Part shown: in pieces, positions 27,391-35,634 of the stretch
How the letters are laid out: each line of letters begins with the position of its first letter
Numbering within the stretch: position 1 is the first letter of the stretch
NCBI GenBank assembly: GCA_903893795.1
Contig: CAITNO010000074.1
Coordinates: 1-64,000 of the forward strand
Source of the DNA: Candidatus Hydrogenedentota bacterium
Lineage (GTDB): Bacteria > Hydrogenedentota > Hydrogenedentia > Hydrogenedentales > CAITNO01
DNA: 64,000 bases
Reading direction: 5' to 3'
Position numbers and translations under genes: made by a program
The notes under the pieces: model-generated
Seen by the model: the letters and a program-made list of their open reading frames with translations, nothing else
Told to the model about the DNA's origin: nothing
Database searches by the model: none

Positions 27391-29389
27391 CGGTGTGAAC
27401 GCGCCGGGGTATCCCTGGTGCCGCGCCGCGATCCTTGGCGGTGCGTTGTGGATGATCGCCGCGGTCGGTGTTGCGGCAAAAGACAGCGCCGCCTATCTGT
27501 GGCCTTTTGATCGTACTCCCGATCTGTCCTCCAGTTTCGGAGAATACCGTGCCGGGCGTTTCCACATGGGGGTGGACCTCTCCACCAATGGGGCCATTGG
27601 AGTGCCCGTCCGCGCTGCGGCCGACGGCCACATTTCGCGCCTGCGCTGCTCGCCCTGGGGCTATGGCAAAGCCGTCTACCTCACCTTCAACGACGGTTAC
27701 ACGGCCGTGTACGGCCACCTCTCGGGTTTCCGCGACGAACTGCGCGACTACGTGCGCCGTGAGCAGCACAAGCGCGAATCGTACACGCTGGAATTGGAAA
27801 TCGGCCCGGGGCAGTTTCCCGTGAAGCGGGGCGAAATCATCGCCTTCAGCGGCGACACCGGGATAGGTCCGGCGCACCTGCATTTTGAACTGCGAGACAA
27901 GGACAACCGCGCCGTCAGCCCGCGCCTGCTCGGCATGAACTGGCCCGATACGGAACCGCCCGTTTTCAAATCCGTGATGGTGGCCCCGCGTGTTCCGGCC
28001 TCGCGTGTGGAGGGTGATGTGCTGCCGCTGGTGCGGAAAGCGGAACACATCCCCCTCAATCCCCCTTCAAAGGGGGACTTGAGGAAAGGGGAGCCCAAGG
28101 GGAAAGCGGCGTGGTCCTGCGCTCCCGTGCATGTGCAGGGCGAATTTGCCGTGGCCGTGGACCTGGTGGACCCGACACCGGCCGGAAACAAACTGGGCAT
28201 TCATGATGCAAAGCTCATTGCCCCCGACGGCAGCACCGTGTTCGAGGTGCGCCATGACACCATACCCTACGACGAGCACGGCGCCGCCTTTGCCTATCAT
28301 CCCGCCTTTAACGACGAGGGGCACTTCCTGCTGCTGTGGCGCTGGCCAGGAAATGCCGCCACGAGCGATGCGGTCAGTAAGGGTGACGGTTGGTGCAGTG
28401 CCCCCGAAAAGGAGCTCCGTTACCGCATCGAAGTGGTGGACTTCATGGGCAATGCCGCAACGCTGGAACTGCCCATCCTCCCAGGCATGGACAAAAAGCC
28501 CGAGACAAAACCCAAGACCGAAAAGGCGGTTGAAGACAAGAGCGACGGAAGTTTGACCGTGGATGCGCCCGGCACCTTTCTGGTGGCAACGGCAAGCTTT
28601 CCCACGGCGGAGACACGGGCACCCGAACTGGTCATCGACGGCAAGCCCGCCGTTGACACACCTTTCTTCGCGGTGGACAAACGCAGCTTCCGCGCGGCAT
28701 GGCAACCGACACCGGGAAAACGAATCACGGTTGGCGCGACCCATCCTCGGCTTGCCGCAGAGCCGATTGTCTTGGAAACGGTCGCCTCCGGCGCGGCCCG
28801 CACACTCCAATGGGAAAAGGGTCCAAAACTGGAGATCCCCGCCGGCGCGGCCTGCGGACCGCTCTTCCTCCGCGCTGAATCCCTTGACGGGGGAGCGTGG
28901 CGCCTCTGGCCCGACACCGCCCCGTTGGCCGCCGCGGCCGAAATCTCACTGCCCCTGCCCGAGGGTCTGCGCGATCCCGCACATGCCGCCGTCGCGCGGC
29001 GCGGCGGAAGCGGATGGAACTGGCTGAAATCGGCGCGGCATGGCGATCTGCTGACGGCGCACACGGAGCATCTCGGCGATTTCCGAATCATTGAAGACAA
29101 CCAGCCGCCGCGGGAAAAGGAATTCACCGCAGGCGGCGCGGCACAGGGTGCGTCGTCCCGACCGCGCATCCACGCCTCGGTTGCCGATGCGGACAGCGGC
29201 ATTGCCGCCTGGGCGCTGCGCTGTGACGGGCGCTGGCTGCTCGCCTCCTATGACCCCGAAGCCGGGACAATTGACTGGGAACGAGACGAGGACCTGGCCC
29301 CCGGCACGCATGAAATAACCCTCACGCTGACCGACAACGCGGGCAACAGTGCCGCGTCGAAACATGCCGTCATCCTTCCGAAGAAATAG
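27365..29389 (+). CDS. Exported M23 (LytM-type) metallopeptidase
   Basis: A secreted protein of 674 residues, probably a peptidoglycan endopeptidase or a regulator of one. A signal-like stretch (residues 20-38) precedes the M23 domain. Zinc ligands are H67 and D71 in FHMGVDL and H173 in AHLHFEL; H118 (YGHLS) and H171 complete the catalytic set. The C-terminal 450 residues are beta-rich with no named domain. The ATG at 27365 overlaps the foldase gene by 26 bases; GTG 27395 is an alternative, and the Arg/Pro-rich extension to 27125 is the foldase tail in another frame. Residues about 228-240 come from an inserted palindromic repeat. Confidence 0.88.
   Translation: MPRRKRPSNGVNAPGYPWCRAAILGGALWMIAAVGVAAKDSAAYLWPFDRTPDLSSSFGEYRAGRFHMGVDLSTNGAIGVPVRAAADGHISRLRCSPWGYGKAVYLTFNDGYTAVYGHLSGFRDELRDYVRREQHKRESYTLELEIGPGQFPVKRGEIIAFSGDTGIGPAHLHFELRDKDNRAVSPRLLGMNWPDTEPPVFKSVMVAPRVPASRVEGDVLPLVRKAEHIPLNPPSKGDLRKGEPKGKAAWSCAPVHVQGEFAVAVDLVDPTPAGNKLGIHDAKLIAPDGSTVFEVRHDTIPYDEHGAAFAYHPAFNDEGHFLLLWRWPGNAATSDAVSKGDGWCSAPEKELRYRIEVVDFMGNAATLELPILPGMDKKPETKPKTEKAVEDKSDGSLTVDAPGTFLVATASFPTAETRAPELVIDGKPAVDTPFFAVDKRSFRAAWQPTPGKRITVGATHPRLAAEPIVLETVASGAARTLQWEKGPKLEIPAGAACGPLFLRAESLDGGAWRLWPDTAPLAAAAEISLPLPEGLRDPAHAAVARRGGSGWNWLKSARHGDLLTAHTEHLGDFRIIEDNQPPREKEFTAGGAAQGASSRPRIHASVADADSGIAAWALRCDGRWLLASYDPEAGTIDWERDEDLAPGTHEITLTLTDNAGNSAASKHAVILPKK
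28048..28084 (+). repeat. Palindromic repeat inserted in frame in the M23 peptidase gene
   Basis: The sequence contains CCCCCTTCAAAGGGGG flanked by ATCCCCCT. It matches the complement of the intergenic repeat at 59512-59544 with about two or three differences. It is read as IPLNPPSKGDLRKG inside the peptidase, in a linker after the catalytic domain, and keeps the frame open. Confidence 0.85.
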
Positions 29390-29423
29390 GACCGTCATCC
29401 GCCGATGGGAGGGAACTGCGCTT

Positions 29424-31094
29424 ATGCACCTCTTTCGCTGTGTGTGCCTTCTTGCGTGCATCGCCGCCGCTGGTGCCCGGGCCGAAGAAACGCGGCTGCT
29501 CTTTCCGCCCGCATCGCCGCCTGCGGCTATGGTGGATGTGGTGGATCTGCGCGATGCCGCGCCGGAGCTGCGTCTGGCGGCCACGACGCTTCAGGGGGTC
29601 ATAAATGCGGGCGATGAGGCGTCGCTCTTTCTGCTGCTGTCGCAGTCCGATCTGTTCTGGCGCGACCGCATGCTGGAACGGGGCCACCTGCGCGGCGTGC
29701 GCACGCTGACGGCCGACGAATTCTTCACGTCCCGCGCGGCGGCCTTTGACCGCGTCTATGTCTATGACCCCGCGCTGCCCGCCACCATCAACATCGGCAC
29801 CATGCTCGCCTCGCTGCGCCGCGGCATCGTGACCACCGCGGAACTGGCGCCCCGGCTGGCGCCGGGCAAACCGGTGGAAGACCTGCGCGGATGGTGGAAA
29901 TGCGCCGCCGAGGCCTATGAATGGGCCTTCGCGGAACTCTGGCCGAAAATGAATCCGCGCGTGCTTGCCTGCCTCTATCCCGATCCGAAGATGAGCGGAC
30001 TGCGCGATTATCTTGTCCGCCAGCGCGTCTTTACTTTCTGGATTACCGACAAGGAGAAGGATGCCACCGCAGCCGAACGCGAGCGCGTCTTGGCCGAAAA
30101 AGTCATGGCCGCCGCGCCGCCCAATGTGCCCGTGCTCGGGTTCTGGTACAGCGGTCCCGATTCGGGCATCAACGAATACGACGGTGTCGGCCTCGCCGGC
30201 GAATACGGCAAGATCACCGTCGTGTCCGACTGGGTCTCCAACTGTTCGCTGTTGTCCGGCGTGAAGGTGGACTTCGCGCCGCTGGCAAAAGCGCAACGCG
30301 CGCGCAGTGAAACGCCCCCGCCCGACCTTGATCCGGCGCGTGTCTACATTGCCTTCAACGTGGTCGAATCGGGCGACGCCCCGTCCTACCTGGAAACCCG
30401 CCAGACCGAAGTGTGGGCCGACCCAAAGCGCGGCAGCGTCCCCATCGGCTGGGGGCTGGGATTGTGCGCGGCCGAACTCATGCCGCCGGTGGTGGAGTAT
30501 TACCTGCAAAGCGCCACGTCCAATGACCGCCTCTTCGCCGCCATCTCGGGCGCGGGCTACACCCACCCCTTCCGCAATTTCATGGCGCGCACACCCAACC
30601 CGGACGCCGCGTGGAAAGACTATCTGCATGTCACTGCGGGGCTGATGGACCGGCTCGATTTCGCCGAACTGGGTCTCTACACCGACTCATGGAAACCCCA
30701 CGACCGCGCCGCGCGCGAACCGGTGCTGCGCCGTTTTGCCGAAGAAATTCCCCAGGCAGCGCTGCTCATGCCGGGCATGGGCCGTGACGATGAACTGACC
30801 GCAGCCAACGCCACCTACCCGCTCGGCGGCACACGGGACACGATGGTCTCACACATCCTCACCCGCTGGCCCACCGACTATGCCGCCCTTACGAAAGAGA
30901 AACAGATTGACTGGCTCGTTAAAGAGATTCAGGAGAACACCCCCCCGGAGCGCCCCGCATTCCTCCAGGCCATGGCGCTGAGTTGGGCCTACGGCCCGTC
31001 GGACATCGCCGAAGTGGCACGGCAACTCGGCCATGACTATGTGCCGGTTTCCCTGCCGCAATACGCCGCGCTGTGGCGAAAGGCCCGCAAGTAG
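29424..31094 (+). CDS. Secreted GxGYxYP-type putative glycoside hydrolase
   Basis: A 556-residue exported protein. A signal peptide ends near ARAEET (residue about 22). The family-naming motif appears as SGAGYTHP at about residues 374-381, matching the GxGYxYP C-terminal domain; an N-terminal GxGYxYP-type region precedes it (DLRDAAPELRLAATTLQGVIN). The family is proposed to act on carbohydrates, but no activity is firmly known. The ATG at 29424 follows GGGAGGGA by 8 bases. It begins 34 bases after the M23 gene on the same strand. Confidence 0.82.
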   Translation: MHLFRCVCLLACIAAAGARAEETRLLFPPASPPAAMVDVVDLRDAAPELRLAATTLQGVINAGDEASLFLLLSQSDLFWRDRMLERGHLRGVRTLTADEFFTSRAAAFDRVYVYDPALPATINIGTMLASLRRGIVTTAELAPRLAPGKPVEDLRGWWKCAAEAYEWAFAELWPKMNPRVLACLYPDPKMSGLRDYLVRQRVFTFWITDKEKDATAAERERVLAEKVMAAAPPNVPVLGFWYSGPDSGINEYDGVGLAGEYGKITVVSDWVSNCSLLSGVKVDFAPLAKAQRARSETPPPDLDPARVYIAFNVVESGDAPSYLETRQTEVWADPKRGSVPIGWGLGLCAAELMPPVVEYYLQSATSNDRLFAAISGAGYTHPFRNFMARTPNPDAAWKDYLHVTAGLMDRLDFAELGLYTDSWKPHDRAAREPVLRRFAEEIPQAALLMPGMGRDDELTAANATYPLGGTRDTMVSHILTRWPTDYAALTKEKQIDWLVKEIQENTPPERPAFLQAMALSWAYGPSDIAEVARQLGHDYVPVSLPQYAALWRKARK

Positions 31095-31121
31095 GTACCT
31101 CAGCCCAAGGGACAAAGCGAA

Positions 31122-33005
31122 TTACCTGCGGAAAGTGTAGGCCGTGGCGCCAAGGAGCGCGGCTAGAAAACAAGCCAATTCTTCCAGCCACCGCACAGGC
31201 CCCGACCCTTCCGGCGGGCAGGAGCCTTGACAGCCGCTTCCCGTGTCCACGGGTTCGCCCTCGTGAGCTTCTCCCTCATAAGGCGCCTCGCCTTCCCCCT
31301 CGCCATGTGCCTCTCCTTCACCTTCGTTATGCGCCTCACCTTCGCCCTCGCTGTGCGCCTCACCCTCGCCTTCGTTATGCGCTTCGCCTTCCCCCTCCAC
31401 GACAACGGGCGGCAACTCGACAAAGCGGGCAACAATCGTCTTGCAGTCAGGAAGTTCCACAGAGAGTCGTTCATTGGCCGAGGCTTCCGGAAGCCCTTCC
31501 CAATGGTCGAGTTTCCAGCCCTGCGCGGGACGGGCACGCAGCGAGGCAACGTAACCGCGCGGCAGGGTGTGCTCGCCTGGTGCCGGGTCCAGCGAGCCCT
31601 GGCCCTCCACCCCCAGCGTCAGCAGAATGTTGTCACAGGGCCCGGTTACATGAAGCCGCAGTCCCTGGGCCTCATAGTGGGGAACGGTTCCGCAGTTGAA
31701 GGATTCCGTCACCGGATTCCCTTCCCAATGGACGGTCATGTCGGCACCGGTTGCCTGCCACAGGGACAGAACAGGCCCGATATCCGGCAGATTGTTGTCC
31801 CGCAGGTCCAGTTCCCGCAGCGCGGTGCACTGCTCCAGCCCGGCCAGTGACCGGATCCTCGGAAGGCGGTCCGCCCATTCCAGACGGGTTAGCGCGGCCG
31901 CATCGTCTTTGCCAAGCGCATCCTGCCACTTTCCCAGCGCCATGCGGGCCGCACACTCGAGGGCGGCATCTGGAAAGAACCGGTTCGGCTCCAGTGGAAG
32001 GGTTCCATTCCGAATCAATTCCACATACTCCGCCGGAAGAATGAAGGTCCCGCCATCCTCCCCGATGCGGTCGATAATCGTTTTGAAATCGCTCCACCCG
32101 TCCCAAAACGGCGCGAGATAGGGGTGGTGCTGCAACAGCACCACCTGTCGGGCTGGATCATGGGTGGACAGGTATTCGGCAAGGGAGGGCACGCCATTGG
32201 CGTCCTCGATTTCACCCCCGCCCCGGGGCAGGTTGAAACACTCCGATTTCGCCGAACCAAACATCCAGATGTCGATCTGACCGAGCGCGTGCAGGGCCTG
32301 GACCGTGTTCTCGTCCCACTTGTTGAACGGCGCGCCGAAGGAGCGCATCTGCACGCCGTAATTGTCGCGGATGATCTGCTGCGTCCGCTGCAGGTGGTCC
32401 AGTTGCTCCTCATAGGGGCGGCCCTGAAACTCGTAGGTGGTGCCCGCTGGCAGGGTGGCTTTGTCCGGAGGGGGCGGATAGGAGGCGTGGTCATAGCCGT
32501 GGTTGAACAGTTCCAGCAGGTCCGTGGCCTGCCACGCCTTGACCCGGGCGCGAATCTCTTCCGTGGGCTGGCTCATGCGGTTCCCAATGGCGCCCGCGGC
32601 GACTTTCACCGCCCGGTGCACCACCATTTCATCCATATAGGTGACCCAGCGGGTCCAGCCCTCATCGGGCACATGGACGAGGTCGTCGGCCTTGAGAATC
32701 ACAAACTGCCTGTACACCAGCACCGGCGCCGCACTTTCGGCCCACACTCCTGACGGCGTCACAACCGACAGGTGGACAAAGGCGCGACCGGGGGTGTCGG
32801 AAGGGGCAAAGGCATAGGTGCCCGGGTCGGTCTCACGAACCTCGCCGACACTGCAGGTCCACTGCAACCGGGCACCCGTTGGGATTTCAGCCATCCATTG
32901 CACCTGAATGGGTGCGGTTTCACCAACACGAACCATGGGCATGCTGAAGGTTATTTGCACCGGTGCCGCCAGCAGCGACACCATCAATGTCAGTGCGCCA
33001 AACAT
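31122..33005 (-). CDS. Deacetylase-like secreted protein with LRR, InlB-type repeat, EGE linker and C-terminal anchor (paralogue 1)
   Basis: A 627-residue exported modular protein. After a signal peptide there is a beta domain (residues about 20-95), then a NodB/polysaccharide-deacetylase-like domain. Its metal ligands are D107/D108 in LKADD and H169/H173 in NHGYDHA, and the loop is FGAPFNKWD. Next come an internalin-like leucine-rich stretch (LRELDLRDNNL), a bacterial InlB-type beta repeat (WKLDHWEG) and a linker of EGEGEAHN units. The tail has Cys residues (GCQGSC), a TM helix and FRR, resembling MYXO-CTERM or similar sorting signals. Two paralogues follow at 33239 and 37235. The substrate is unknown. 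Confidence 0.8.
   Translation of the reverse strand: MFGALTLMVSLLAAPVQITFSMPMVRVGETAPIQVQWMAEIPTGARLQWTCSVGEVRETDPGTYAFAPSDTPGRAFVHLSVVTPSGVWAESAAPVLVYRQFVILKADDLVHVPDEGWTRWVTYMDEMVVHRAVKVAAGAIGNRMSQPTEEIRARVKAWQATDLLELFNHGYDHASYPPPPDKATLPAGTTYEFQGRPYEEQLDHLQRTQQIIRDNYGVQMRSFGAPFNKWDENTVQALHALGQIDIWMFGSAKSECFNLPRGGGEIEDANGVPSLAEYLSTHDPARQVVLLQHHPYLAPFWDGWSDFKTIIDRIGEDGGTFILPAEYVELIRNGTLPLEPNRFFPDAALECAARMALGKWQDALGKDDAAALTRLEWADRLPRIRSLAGLEQCTALRELDLRDNNLPDIGPVLSLWQATGADMTVHWEGNPVTESFNCGTVPHYEAQGLRLHVTGPCDNILLTLGVEGQGSLDPAPGEHTLPRGYVASLRARPAQGWKLDHWEGLPEASANERLSVELPDCKTIVARFVELPPVVVEGEGEAHNEGEGEAHSEGEGEAHNEGEGEAHGEGEGEAPYEGEAHEGEPVDTGSGCQGSCPPEGSGPVRWLEELACFLAALLGATAYTFRR
31258..31402 (-). 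repeat. Tandem coding repeat for the EGEGEAHN linker
   Basis: About five imperfect 24-bp units encode EGEGEAHN, EGEGEAHS, EGEGEAHN, EGEGEAHG and EGEGEAPY. It is acidic and low-complexity and likely to vary in copy number between strains. Confidence 0.75.
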
Positions 33006-33238
33006 TTACGCGCTTGTCTCCCGGGTGGTTTCAGCACCATTCCTTGTCCGACACACATCATACCGCCCATCCAAGCCTAGAATTATAGGTTAGTTCCGTG
33101 TGTTCTGCAACGGCAATACAGGCTATTCAACACCCCTGCGTCCGCCTTTTCTTCCATTCCCGATGTCACAAAAGCGCGTGCGGCGGATGTCGGACAGCAA
33201 ACGCCGCCTCCCAGCGGTATGTTTCAGCATGCCATCGT

Positions 33239-35188
33239 TCAGACGCGGGATCTGCGTCCGCTGAGCGCAACCAGCACCAGAAGGGCGAGCCCGGTGGGAA
33301 AGAGATCGGCCAAACGGCCTTTGAATCCAGCCAGCGTGAAATCGGCCTTGCCGCAGGTGCATCCGCCGGGGTTCAGGAACTGGTTGAGTTCGGCCTGGGT
33401 GAGCTGCCCATCCCCGTTGGCATCCATCTGGTTGAACTGGTCCTGGGTGAGTCCCGGAATCGCCGCCGCGGCTTCGGTGAAGCTCAGCCCGCCGCTGTGG
33501 TCGGCATCGGCGGCGGCAAATCCATTGAGAAGCTGCTGCGCGGCGGTGGTGACACTGGCGGGCGCGAAAACCGCTCCCACCGTCTTGGCCGTATCAACAA
33601 CGAGCGTTGCCGGATTGGTCGTCGTTCCGGCCAGGTCTCCCGTCCAGCGGTTGAACACGTAACCCGCGGCGGGCGTTGCCTTCACGCTCACGGGCGAGTT
33701 CCTGGGTTCGACGTGGTCTCCCACGGACGGGTCCAGCGTGCCCAGGCCGACCACCGCAAGCCTCAACCGCACATTGTCGCATGGCCCGGTAAAGTCAATG
33801 TGCAGGCCGTCCGCGTCCAAGAGGGGAATCTGGTTGCAGGTAAAATCATCGGAAAGGGGGTTGTTCTGCAATTGGGCGGTGATCTCGGCACCGACGCCGT
33901 GCCAGAAGTCCACAAGGGGCGTAGCGTCGGATATCTCGTTGCCCCGGAAGTCAAAATGGCGCACACCGGACAGCGCGCCAAGGCCCATGAGGCTTTTTAT
34001 GTGCGGAAGCTGGCCTGTGTATTGGAGCGATGTGAGCCCGGCCGCCGCCGCCGGGTCCACCGGCCCGGTCCATTGATTGAGCGCGAACCGCACGGCGCAT
34101 TCCAGTCCCGGGTCGGGGAGTAACGCGTTCGGGTCTTTGGGCACGACCTCCATGGTGGTCAAATCAACGTATTCGCCGGGGAGGATAAAGGTTCCTTTGT
34201 CCGATTCAATCTTGTCTATGATTCCCGAGAACTCGCTCCAGTTTGCCTGGAAGGTGGTGAACGCGGGATGGTCCTGCAGTACAAGAAGCGGGCGCGCACT
34301 GTTGTAAGTCGCGAGAAATCTGCTCAGGCTGGGCATGCCTGTCCCGTTCTCAATTTCACCCCCGCCCCGCTCAAGCACATGCAGCGTTTTCTCTTCAGAA
34401 GGTCCGAACAGCCACGTATCGACCTGGTTGAGCGCGTGAAGCGCTGGCGCCGTGCTGGCGTCGAACTTGTTATAGGGGGCGCCAAACGCGCGCATCCTGA
34501 TTCCATAGGTGTCCAGAATAATCTGCTGGGCGCGCGTCAGGTGGTCCAACTGCTCCGCGTAGGGGCGCCCCTGAAACTCGAAGGTGGTTCCCGGAGGATA
34601 GGTGGTGTCTTCACCGCCGGTCGATTTGTCAAAGGATTCCTTGGCACCGGCCGGCAAATAGTGGGCATGGTCATAGCCGTGGTTCCAGAACTCGACAAAG
34701 CCGCCCCGCGCCAGGCCGACCACCTTGTCGTGCATCTCTGTGCCGGGGTTCTGGCACTGGTCGGCAATCATGCCCACCGATGTTTTTACACCGCGTGCGA
34801 TGAGAGCGTTAATATAGGTCAGGAAAAGGCCAAGCTGGTCCGGCACGGAAACCCGAAAGTCGTCCGCTTTGAGGATCACGAACTGCCGGTACACCTGGAC
34901 GGGTGCCGCGCCTTCCGCCCAAAGTGCACCGCCCGAGTTCACAGCCAGATGGATGAACGCCCGACCGGGATCGGCAGGCGCGACATATTCGTATCCAGCC
35001 TTCTGGTTGCCCTGTACGCTCCCCGCAGTCGTGGACCATTGCAGCGTTGCGTCCGACGGCAACGGCTGTGAAAAGGTGATTCCGATGCCCGTCGTCGCGC
35101 CGGTGCGCACCGCCGCCGGATGGACGGCAACATGCACCGGGGACGCAAACACCGAGGCCACCACTGCCATTGCCAACATGTAAGCCAT
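33239..35188 (-). CDS. Deacetylase-like secreted protein with EF-hand pair and C-terminal anchor (paralogue 2)
   Basis: A 649-residue paralogue of 31122-33005. It keeps the beta domain, LKADD, NHGYDHAHY, FGAPYNKFD and RGGGEIENG motifs, the leucine-rich stretch and the InlB-type repeat (YVFNRWTGDL). In place of the EGE linker it has a dockerin-like pair of calcium loops, DADHSGGLSFTE and DANGDGQLTQAE. The end is GGCTCGK, a hydrophobic helix and SGRRSRV, again a sorting-type tail. The signal peptide starts at ATG 35188 (MAYMLAMAVVASVFASP); the frame is open to 35377 without support. The EF-hand pair suggests calcium-dependent folding or a cohesin-like contact. Confidence 0.8.
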   Translation of the reverse strand: MAYMLAMAVVASVFASPVHVAVHPAAVRTGATTGIGITFSQPLPSDATLQWSTTAGSVQGNQKAGYEYVAPADPGRAFIHLAVNSGGALWAEGAAPVQVYRQFVILKADDFRVSVPDQLGLFLTYINALIARGVKTSVGMIADQCQNPGTEMHDKVVGLARGGFVEFWNHGYDHAHYLPAGAKESFDKSTGGEDTTYPPGTTFEFQGRPYAEQLDHLTRAQQIILDTYGIRMRAFGAPYNKFDASTAPALHALNQVDTWLFGPSEEKTLHVLERGGGEIENGTGMPSLSRFLATYNSARPLLVLQDHPAFTTFQANWSEFSGIIDKIESDKGTFILPGEYVDLTTMEVVPKDPNALLPDPGLECAVRFALNQWTGPVDPAAAAGLTSLQYTGQLPHIKSLMGLGALSGVRHFDFRGNEISDATPLVDFWHGVGAEITAQLQNNPLSDDFTCNQIPLLDADGLHIDFTGPCDNVRLRLAVVGLGTLDPSVGDHVEPRNSPVSVKATPAAGYVFNRWTGDLAGTTTNPATLVVDTAKTVGAVFAPASVTTAAQQLLNGFAAADADHSGGLSFTEAAAAIPGLTQDQFNQMDANGDGQLTQAELNQFLNPGGCTCGKADFTLAGFKGRLADLFPTGLALLVLVALSGRRSRV

Positions 35189-35634
35189 AATAAACCAACC
35201 TTTTCTGGCCGCTGATCTGCGGGCAGCGGCTTGAGTAACCCAAACCAGGCAACCCTGAATCTTGCCCGTGTTACGCGCATCTTGGCGCGATGGAAAGACC
35301 TGGCTGAAAGAACACATTCCGCGCCAGTCTGTGCCAAAATCCTGCGGCCTGCCGGCGCAATGGCCGACAGTCACCATTCACCGTCGTCGTCTCTCTGCCG
35401 CTCTTTCAAAGGCAACGTTTACAGCTATACCGTGGGCGACATGCCCAGAGAGTTGTATGCTGATAAACGGCTGAACCCTCCCCTCGCATGTTCACTTTTC
35501 GGCTGGTTCCTGCATTATAATCCCAGCTTCAGGTGAAAGGGAACCCACTTGCGGACGATGCGGGGCCTGCGTGCAGCGCCAAAGAGCTTGCGGTTGCTGT
35601 TCCATCCCGGACCGTCCCTGAAAGCGAAGCGCCC
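35189..35634. other. Divergent gap between paralogue 2 and the GT-C gene
   Basis: These 446 bases hold no supported gene or hairpin element. A TATAAT at 35516-35521 on the plus strand is the only promoter-like signal I see. An alternative GTG start for the next gene lies at 35533. Confidence 0.35.
35516..35521 (+). promoter_or_regulatory. Candidate -10 element for the GT-C membrane protein
   Basis: TATAAT on the plus strand, 12 bases before GTG 35533 and about 114 bases before ATG 35635. A weak TTCACT lies 19 bases upstream. Confidence 0.35.
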
